NCBI GenBank assembly: GCA_964583765.1
Contig: CAZOWW010000095.1
Span: 1 to 23,575 of the forward strand
Reading direction: 5' to 3'
Origin: CAZOWW01 sp964583765
Lineage (GTDB): Bacteria > Actinomycetota > Actinomycetes > Actinomycetales > Kineosporiaceae
DNA length: 23,575 bases
Part shown: positions 14,927 to 20,537 of the stretch, in pieces
How the letters are laid out: every line of letters starts with the position of its first letter
How positions within the stretch are numbered: the stretch's first letter is position 1
Position numbers and translations under genes: made by a program
The notes under the pieces: model-generated
The model's database searches: none
Seen by the model: only the letters and a program-made list of their open reading frames with translations
Told to the model about the DNA's origin: nothing

Positions 14927-15621
14927 CCGAGCCCGAGACAGGTGCGGTCGCGCCGGATCCGACCCGGCCCGGCGACCCCGCCGCATCGCCGAGCACCGGT
15001 CATCAGGCTCCGCGCAGCCCCCGGGCGAGGAGCCTGGTGACGGACAGCAAGTTCCTGGCCTACGTGCTGCGGCACGATCCCGGCGCGATCGGGCTGCGCC
15101 TGGACGGCGCGGGCTGGGTCGGGGTCGAGTCGGTGCTCACGGCGCTCGCCGCGCACGGCCGGCCGCTGGACGCCGACCGGCTGGACCGACTCGTCGCCGG
15201 TCCGGACAAGCAGCGCTTCGAGATCCACGGCGGTCGCATCCGGGCCGCGCAGGGTCACAGCATCGCCGTCGACCTCGGTCTGCCGCCGGCCGAGCCGCCC
15301 ACGGTGCTCTACCACGGCACCGTCGACCGCCTTCTCGACCGCATCCTCGTCGAGGGTCTGCGGCAGATGGGGCGCAGGCACGTCCACCTCTCCGGGGAAC
15401 CCGCCACCGCCCGTGCGGTGGGTGCTCGCCGTGGACGCCCGGTCGTCCTGACCGTGGACGCGGCCGGCCTGCACGCCGGTGGGCAGCTCTTCCACCGGGC
15501 TGCGAACGGGGTCTGGCTCACCTTGCACGTGCCGGCCAGCCACCTCACCGTGCTGCAGGGGTCACTTGGTCACGATCGCTCCCGCTGTGGGGGACCGGGT
15601 GCGGGATCGGTCAGCGGGTAG
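14923..15621 (+). CDS. kptA: RNA 2'-phosphotransferase (Tpt1/KptA family)
   Basis: 232 residues from the coupled ATG. KptA moves the internal 2'-phosphate of RNA to NAD+, releasing ADP-ribose cyclic phosphate and nicotinamide. The family signatures are present: DSKFLAYVLRHDP with the Arg50-His51 pair, GRIRAAQGHS (Arg107), the NAD-site YHGT (130-133), HVHLSG (153-158), and FHRAANGVWLT (190-200). All of the usual basic catalytic positions therefore appear conserved. The first 38 residues are Pro/Arg-rich and unlike the family; a GTG at 15037 with GAGGAG five bases upstream would give a compact enzyme starting at VTDSKFL, so either start or both may be used. The ATG overlaps the LysR stop. The C-terminus (after about residue 212) is a short low-complexity tail that overlaps the convergent small gene. 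Bacterial substrates of KptA are not established; damaged or ligated RNA is the usual proposal. Confidence 0.93.
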   Translation: MTEPETGAVAPDPTRPGDPAASPSTGHQAPRSPRARSLVTDSKFLAYVLRHDPGAIGLRLDGAGWVGVESVLTALAAHGRPLDADRLDRLVAGPDKQRFEIHGGRIRAAQGHSIAVDLGLPPAEPPTVLYHGTVDRLLDRILVEGLRQMGRRHVHLSGEPATARAVGARRGRPVVLTVDAAGLHAGGQLFHRAANGVWLTLHVPASHLTVLQGSLGHDRSRCGGPGAGSVSG

Positions 15622-15827
15622 TCACTGTGGCCGATCCAGAGGTAGCCGCGCGCGTCCAGGTGCCACTGCTCCTTGGCCGGTAGTCCTCGGAGCACGTCGA
15701 GGTGTTCCGCGGTGAGGTGCACCCGCATCATGCCCGGGAGGATCGGTTCCAGCTCGGGGCGTCCGGCGTCCGCGAGGACGGCGGCCAGGTGCTCCGCCTG
15801 CTCGACCGACAACGCAATGGTGATCAC
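15570..15827 (-). CDS. Small hypothetical protein, 85 aa
   Basis: I do not recognise the family. The first 70 residues look like a compact soluble protein (ITIALSVEQAEHLAAVLADA, RVHLTAEHLDVLRGL, WHLDARGYLWIGHSDYPLTD), with a Pro/Arg-rich end. The GTG at 15825-15827 is preceded by GGGGAA with about 6 bases spacing, which supports translation. Its 3' end overlaps the 3' end of the convergent kptA by 52 bp, so convergent transcription would generate complementary mRNA ends. No signal peptide, membrane segment or metal motif is seen. Confidence 0.65.
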   Translation of the reverse strand: MITIALSVEQAEHLAAVLADAGRPELEPILPGMMRVHLTAEHLDVLRGLPAKEQWHLDARGYLWIGHSDYPLTDPAPGPPQRERS

Positions 15828-16020
15828 CGAGGTTCCCCTGTGTTCTGACCGGACGCCGGATCTGCTCGGCTCATGGGCGAGGCCGAGACTCTCCGACGAT
15901 TACACGTCGTGCCTTCCGGAGAACGACGACACCCCGACGGAACCGATCGGATGGGCTCCGTCCCGGCACCGCCCGTTCCTTCACCGGTCGTCCCACGGGG
16001 CCGGACAGCCCGGCGGCGGA

Positions 16021-17028
16021 TCAGCGCGACGGCGGCGGCGCGGTGCTCTCGCGCACGACGAGGTGGGTGGGAACCAGGCTCGTCCCGTGGGCCACGGGCT
16101 CCCCCCGGATCTGCCGCAGCGCCTGATCGACGCAGCGCCGTCCCACCTCGGCGAAGTCCTGGTGCACCGTGGTGAGCGGGGGGACGAAGCAGGCGGAGGG
16201 GCTGATGTCGTCGAAGCCGACGACACTGACGTCCTGGGGAACACGCCGTCCGTCCTCGTGCAGTGCCCGTAACACCCCGAGGGCCATCTCGTCGTTGGCG
16301 GCGAAGACCGCCGTGCAGTCGGGCTCGCCCAACAGCCGCTGTGCGGCGTGGTACCCCGACTCCGCCGACCAGTCGCCACGCAGGAGCTCCGGCACGGGGC
16401 AGCCCGCCCGTTCGAGTTCCTCGCGCCAGGTGCGGGTCCGGTGCTCGGCCGCGAACGACTCCGCGGGGCCGGCCACGTGCCACACGGTGCGGTGTCCGAG
16501 GTCGAGGAGGTGCCGGACCGCCTGGCGGGCACCCTCCGCCTGGTCGGTGTCGACGACGCTGTACCGGTCGCCCGCATCGGAGTCCACCACCACGACCTCG
16601 GCGCGCGGTGGCAATGTCACGGTGGCGGCGTCGAGCAGGTGCACCTCGACGATGGCGATGACCGCGTCGACGGCCAGCTCGTCGAGTTGGGTGAACGCGC
16701 CCCGCATGAGGTCCTGGGTGGGTTGGACCACGGGGAGCAGCGTGATCGTGTACCCCTGCGCCGTGGCGGCGTCGATGGCGCCGGTGTAGGAACTCCAGAA
16801 CGAGCCGTTCACGGTGTAGGGATTGATGGGGAACCGCACCGTGTTCGTGCCCAGATCGGCCTGGAAGTTCTTGATGACCGAGGTGGCCTTGGCGTAGGTC
16901 GTCGCGTAGCTGTCGCTCGTGGACAACCCGGACGGGGCGGCCAGGGACGATCGGCTGGACTGACGGGTGACTCCCGAGGAGGCGGGAGGTGAATGCGTGG
17001 GCACAGGGTGGTCCGGCTGCGGGGGCAC
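16021..17028 (-). CDS. Chimeric gene: glycoside-hydrolase-like N-terminal fragment joined to a LacI sensor domain
   Basis: 335 residues. From about residue 94 to the end this is a LacI/GalR-type effector domain: PTQDLMRGAFTQL, VVVVDSDAGDRYSVVDTDQA, LLDLGHRTVWHVAGP, VFAANDEMALGVLRALHEDG, RVPQDVSVVGFDDI and the C-terminal LVVREST. The HTH and first strand of the sensor, about 90 residues in normal LacI proteins, are missing. In their place residues 35-93 (SYATTYAKATSVIKNFQADL, then TNTVRFPINPYTVNGSFW and SYTGAIDAATAQGY) resemble the barrel start of a GH5-type glycoside hydrolase, preceded by a Pro/Ser-rich stretch. The junction is near 16750. As it stands the product cannot bind DNA like a LacI repressor and has no complete catalytic domain, so it is probably a recombination product and perhaps a pseudogene, although the frame is intact. 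Start is a GTG with CAGGG upstream. It follows the GAF-GGDEF gene by 28 bp. Confidence 0.8.
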   Translation of the reverse strand: MPPQPDHPVPTHSPPASSGVTRQSSRSSLAAPSGLSTSDSYATTYAKATSVIKNFQADLGTNTVRFPINPYTVNGSFWSSYTGAIDAATAQGYTITLLPVVQPTQDLMRGAFTQLDELAVDAVIAIVEVHLLDAATVTLPPRAEVVVVDSDAGDRYSVVDTDQAEGARQAVRHLLDLGHRTVWHVAGPAESFAAEHRTRTWREELERAGCPVPELLRGDWSAESGYHAAQRLLGEPDCTAVFAANDEMALGVLRALHEDGRRVPQDVSVVGFDDISPSACFVPPLTTVHQDFAEVGRRCVDQALRQIRGEPVAHGTSLVPTHLVVRESTAPPPSR

Positions 17029-17056
17029 GCCTGGCCCTGCCGGGACGGTGGTCCGG

Positions 17057-18598
17057 TCAGCTGGCGCGACCGAGGCCGGTCCTCGCGGGCCCGCTCGGTT
17101 CGACGGTCCCCGGACTCTCCCGGCGGCGGCGTTTCACCTGGTACATGGCCTCGTCCGCCCGGCGCAGCAGGGAGCTGACATCGGTGCGGTACGCCGGGCG
17201 CACTGCGACCCCGATGCTCGCCCCGGGGCGGAGGACCTCGCCGGCAATGGTCAGCGGTTCGCCGACCACCGCCAGGAGCTGGTCGGCGAACCGGAGGGCG
17301 TCGTCGAGCTCGGCGTCCCGCAGGACGAGCGCGAACTCGTCGCCGCCCAGCCGCCCGACGAGATCGCCCGGCCGCAGGAGGTGCTGGACGCGCTCGACTA
17401 TCCGGATCAGGAGTTGGTCGCCCGCCGCGTGCCCGAAGGTGTCGTTGACCCACTTGAGGCGATCGACGTCGACGAAACACACCGCGAGATTGCGGTCGCG
17501 CTCCTCGGCCCCGGCGAGCTCCTCGGCGAACTGCTCCAGGAACAGCGCGCGGTTGGGCAGGCCCGTCAGGGCGTCGTGGTGGGCCTGCCGGATCTCCTGC
17601 AGGGCTCGCGCATCGGTCAGGGCGAGACTCACGTGGTGGGCGAACGCCGTCAGCACGGTGGGATCCGGTTGGTCGAGGCCGTCCCCCGCCGGCAACGCAG
17701 CCATGATCGCTCCCGCAACCACCCCTCCCTCGTGCACCGCGGCCGCAACGCCCCGGGCCTGCCGCCCGGTCGTGGGGTCGGCCAGGGCGGGATGACGGCC
17801 GTGAGCCGGTCCGCCCTGCAGGATCGCCGTCCCGAGGAGGTCGTGGTCGAGCACCTGCACCCGGCGGGACTGCTCCGCGGCGTCCGGCGTCAGTCCCCGG
17901 AAGGAGGCCAGTTCGGCGTGCGACGGATCCTGCGGGTCCAGCAGCCACAGGCCGACGGCCTCCGAGCCCAGCAACTCGAGCGCCGCGTCGGTGATGGTCT
18001 GGAGGATCTGCGGCAGCGGCTGTCGCTGGGTGATGGCCTGCTGGACGCCGAGCAGGTGCTCCAGCAGGCGTTGGTGCTGGCGCAACTCGGTCAGCAACTG
18101 CTGGTTGTGCGCGGACTGCCGCTCCAGGTCCTGCCGGTACGCCCGCTCGGTGTGCAGCGTGCGGATCATCGTCAGGCTGAGCTGGAAGATCTGGGCCATC
18201 CCCCGCAGGAGATGGCGGTCCTCGACGGTGAACTCGTTCCGGCCGGCGCGGGCGACCAGCAGGTGCCCGCTGTCGTCCCCCATCCACACCACCAGGCTCG
18301 GGCAGGTGCCCGCACCCGGTACGTCCAGTACGGGGGGCTCGTCCGGACGGGCGTTGAGAAGCTGCTGGACAGGGGTCTGGCCACGGGGGAAGCCGACACA
18401 GGCCAGCACGTCACCGTCGACGACGACGGCCGCCACCTCGGCCTCGAACGCCTGGGCGGCTCGTTCCGAAGCTCCGCGCGCGGCGGAGGCCTCATCGGAG
18501 AAGGAAGTCACGGCGGCCAGCAACTCGACCAGCTGACGAGCAGCCAGAACGATGCCGGACCCATCCACCGTGGCGGTCTCTCCCTGTCTTGTCACCAT
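17057..18598 (-). CDS. GAF-domain diguanylate cyclase (GGDEF)
   Basis: 513 residues, soluble. Two GAF-like sensor regions (about 15-165 and 200-335) are joined by helical coiled-coil segments (TERAYRQDLERQSAHNQQLL), and a GGDEF domain follows (HHDALTGLPNRALFLEQF, CFVDVDRLKWVNDTFGHAAG, GGDEF at 418-422). The cyclase signature is complete and the inhibitory site is canonical: RPGD at 409-412, five residues before GGDEF, so the enzyme should be subject to c-di-GMP feedback inhibition. No EAL domain is attached. The start at the ATG 18596-18598 is preferred because upstream residues in the open frame (to 18778) look non-coding, but the ribosome-binding site is weak. The gene lies downstream of a FIST sensor gene on the same strand, with a 210-bp gap containing a dyad. 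Confidence 0.92.
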   Translation of the reverse strand: MVTRQGETATVDGSGIVLAARQLVELLAAVTSFSDEASAARGASERAAQAFEAEVAAVVVDGDVLACVGFPRGQTPVQQLLNARPDEPPVLDVPGAGTCPSLVVWMGDDSGHLLVARAGRNEFTVEDRHLLRGMAQIFQLSLTMIRTLHTERAYRQDLERQSAHNQQLLTELRQHQRLLEHLLGVQQAITQRQPLPQILQTITDAALELLGSEAVGLWLLDPQDPSHAELASFRGLTPDAAEQSRRVQVLDHDLLGTAILQGGPAHGRHPALADPTTGRQARGVAAAVHEGGVVAGAIMAALPAGDGLDQPDPTVLTAFAHHVSLALTDARALQEIRQAHHDALTGLPNRALFLEQFAEELAGAEERDRNLAVCFVDVDRLKWVNDTFGHAAGDQLLIRIVERVQHLLRPGDLVGRLGGDEFALVLRDAELDDALRFADQLLAVVGEPLTIAGEVLRPGASIGVAVRPAYRTDVSSLLRRADEAMYQVKRRRRESPGTVEPSGPARTGLGRAS

Positions 18599-18810
18599 CA
18601 CGCTTGTCACCGTCGCGCCGGAGGATGGGTGATGCCGACCCCTCCCCGGCGCTCCGTCCCGAAGCTCTCCGGTTCGCGCAGCGTATGGCATTGTCGCCCG
18701 CCTTGTCCGCCTGTAGGCACTACAAGTGTGCCTGAAGGTGCTACAGGCCGTGATGAACCGAGATGCCCATGATGGCACGGGATGCCGGGTATGCGGGGGG
18801 ATCGGCCACT
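18599..18810. other. Gap between FIST and GAF-GGDEF genes
   Basis: No gene is supported in these 212 bases. They separate two minus-strand genes and hold the dyad at 18710-18747. No convincing promoter hexamers for the cyclase gene were found. Confidence 0.4.
18710..18747. promoter_or_regulatory. Nested dyad: possible terminator or operator
   Basis: CCTGTAGGCAC (18710-18720) is complemented, with one base unpaired, by GTGCTACAGG (18738-18747), and a second dyad, GGCAC-N7-GTGCC, lies at 18716-18732. It is about 65 bp after the FIST stop and about 110 bp before the cyclase start, so it may end the FIST transcript or bind a regulator of the cyclase gene. There is no T-tract. Confidence 0.45.
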
Positions 18811-20004
18811 TCAGGCCAGGGCGAGCGCGACCACGGTCTGGTTGTGGAAGCCGTCGATCCCACGGGTACGGGCGATCTCGCCGTAGGTGTAGAACCCGCA
18901 GAACGGAACACCAGCGGCCTTGGTCGCGAAGACCTCGCCCTCACGCTTGATCCCCTCGTCGCCGACCACCGCGCGTAGCGCGGCGCAGCTGAAGGTGAGC
19001 AGGCCCGTGGGACTCCGTCCGTGCAGGCCCTCGACCGCCTCGGTGCAGGCGTCTCCGCTGGCCTGCAGGATCGAGTCCAGTCCGCCGTCCATCGCCCAGA
19101 TCAGGCCGCCCTCGGAGATCGAGGCGCCCCCGCCGATCGAGCGACCCTCGATGTCCGGTTCGGTGCTCAGGTTCCGCAGCTCGATGCCGCTGCGACGCTG
19201 GATGCCGACCGGGCGGGGCAGCGCGAAGGCGGTGAACGCGGCCGGGTCCTGGTAGGCCTCGGGGCCGGCATCGAGCTGGTTCAGGTAGACGTCCAGGGCA
19301 GGCTTGTCGTCCAACTGGTAGACCCGCCCGTCACCGGCACGGGTGACCACCATGGGCTCGCCCGAGGGCTGCCACCCGTGGCGGATGCCCAGTCCGATGG
19401 GCGCGTCGGAGACGATGGCCGCGCTGACCACCGCGCCGCTGAGCACCTCCGAGCCGTGCAACTGCTGGCAGCCCGCCATCTGCCAGCCGTCGGCGGCGGC
19501 GCCGCCGAACAGGGGCACGCTCGCTCCCAGCACGCCGTAGATGCCGCGGAGGATCTCCTCCTGGTCGCGCAGGAGCCCGTCGGTCAGGGTGACCAGCACC
19601 CGGTGCGGTCGCTCGGGGTCTTCGTGCATCGCCTGGGCGACCTCCTCGCCGGCCGCGCGCTGACGCCGGGCGACGTCCCGGGCCACCGCGGTGCGCACGG
19701 AGAAGCCCTCGCCGCCCAGCGCCGCGACGACCACCGAGCCGTCCGCCGGGCCACCGGGGAAGATCTCGCCGTGCGTCGAGCAGCCGACGAGCGGGATGTC
19801 CGCGTCGGCGACCTCCCGGATCCCGGTCAGCACGCGCCCGGCGTCGAGCGCGGGTGAGACGAAGACCAGCAGCAGCCGGGCGTCGGGCGCGATCAGGGCC
19901 TCCTGCGTCGCACGCCTGCCGGCGGCGTGGGCATCGGCGTCCCGCACCTGCGCCACTTTCATCCAGCGCCGCTGCTCGGTCCGCGTCGAACGCAGCTCGG
20001 ACAT
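18811..20004 (-). CDS. FIST-domain sensor protein
   Basis: 397 residues, soluble. It has the two-part FIST architecture: FIST N (about residues 25-220, DARLLLVFVSPALDAGRVLT, IPLVGCSTHGEIFPGG, VLVTLTDGLL, VPLFGGAAADGWQM) and FIST C (about 225-390, RVYQLDDKPALDVYLNQL, IWAMDGGLDSILQASGDA, GLLTFSCAALRAVVGD and the closing VPFCGFYTYGEIA). FIST proteins are predicted intracellular sensors of small molecules, possibly amino acids, often found with signal-transduction genes, which agrees with the GAF-GGDEF gene just downstream. No catalytic or output domain is attached here, so any output must go through a partner. The ATG at 20002-20004 has GGAGG with 5 bases spacing; an in-frame start 8 codons earlier is less likely. 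Confidence 0.93.
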   Translation of the reverse strand: MSELRSTRTEQRRWMKVAQVRDADAHAAGRRATQEALIAPDARLLLVFVSPALDAGRVLTGIREVADADIPLVGCSTHGEIFPGGPADGSVVVAALGGEGFSVRTAVARDVARRQRAAGEEVAQAMHEDPERPHRVLVTLTDGLLRDQEEILRGIYGVLGASVPLFGGAAADGWQMAGCQQLHGSEVLSGAVVSAAIVSDAPIGLGIRHGWQPSGEPMVVTRAGDGRVYQLDDKPALDVYLNQLDAGPEAYQDPAAFTAFALPRPVGIQRRSGIELRNLSTEPDIEGRSIGGGASISEGGLIWAMDGGLDSILQASGDACTEAVEGLHGRSPTGLLTFSCAALRAVVGDEGIKREGEVFATKAAGVPFCGFYTYGEIARTRGIDGFHNQTVVALALA

Positions 20005-20021
20005 GTGCACCTCCGGGGAAG

Positions 20022-20052
20022 CTCTCACCCTCTCGTCCGTACGTCGTGAGAG
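20022..20052. promoter_or_regulatory. Dyad in the FIST gene leader
   Basis: CTCTCAC (20022-20028) and GTGAGAG (20046-20052) form a perfect 7-bp inverted repeat with 17 bases between. It lies 18 bp upstream of the FIST start codon and just downstream of a TAGGTT that could be a -10 on the minus strand. It could be an operator or a leader hairpin. Confidence 0.35.
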
Positions 20053-20137
20053 AACCTAGAGGGAAACACGAGCACAAATGTGTCCGGAGGGGGACGAGGT
20101 CCTCACCCGCCCCCGAACAGCGTCAGTCGGCGCGCTC

Positions 20138-20185
20138 GTGGTTCGGGCTCCCCGTGGTCCGGGTTCCCCCTGGTTCGGGCTCCCC
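20138..20185. repeat. Three 16-bp tandem repeats
   Basis: Units GTGGTTCGGGCTCCCC, GTGGTCCGGGTTCCCC and CTGGTTCGGGCTCCCC follow one another without gaps. On the minus strand they read GGGGARCCCGRACCA, which shares a GGGGAACCC core with the repeats at 849-893. A decayed fourth unit may follow (CTGGCCAGGTCTTCC). Function unknown. Confidence 0.7.
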
Positions 20186-20361
20186 TGGCCAGGTCTTCCG
20201 GGGCCCGCTCCTGCGGACCTGAACTCGCCGGGGGCATCGGTGGTGCTCCGCCCGGCGCCCCCGCAATGAAGATCCTGAATGCCTCCTCGAAGGTTCGAGT
20301 GGCGGTCTTCCGAGGCGTCTCCGATAATGCGCGGCCAGTGCGAACAATGGCGAAGGTCCGG

Positions 20362-20379
20362 GATAACAAGTGTGTTATC
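20362..20379. promoter_or_regulatory. Palindromic operator candidate upstream of the lyase gene
   Basis: GATAACA-AGTG-TGTTATC is a perfect 7-bp inverted repeat with a 4-base spacer, notable for its AT content in this GC-rich region. It is about 160 bp before the lyase start. A second short dyad, CGTCGG-T-CCGACG, follows at 20385-20397. Either may be bound by a carbohydrate-responsive repressor. Confidence 0.45.
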
Positions 20380-20537
20380 GCCGTCGTCGGTCCGACGTCT
20401 ACAAGTCGTGCCAGCGTCCCCGTCGACCGAGAAATCCGGTGCTCCAGGGACGGAGCCGGCCACGAAAGATCGCGTCGCGGTGCCCTGGCCGATCAGATCC
20501 CGACCTCATGCGATGGCAGGAAGGACCAGGAATCACC

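Larger units (their letters stand above)
20005..20537. other. Divergent intergenic region between FIST and rhamnogalacturonan lyase genes
   Basis: About 530 bases with no supported gene. It carries a dyad in the FIST leader, a triple 16-bp tandem repeat, a 6-2-6 dyad CTCGAAGGTTCGAG at 20286-20299, and a GATAACA palindrome at 20362-20379. The upstream open frame that would extend the lyase to 20370 reads as compositional noise. Confidence 0.5.

Noticed and set aside
15936..15962. GACGGA/TCCGTC hairpin after the chimeric LacI gene as terminator
   Set aside because: Only six pairs with a long loop, expected by chance at this GC content.
16967..18772. 601-aa plus-strand open frame
   Set aside because: It is antisense to the GAF-GGDEF gene, has no domain pattern, and is the usual GC-driven shadow.
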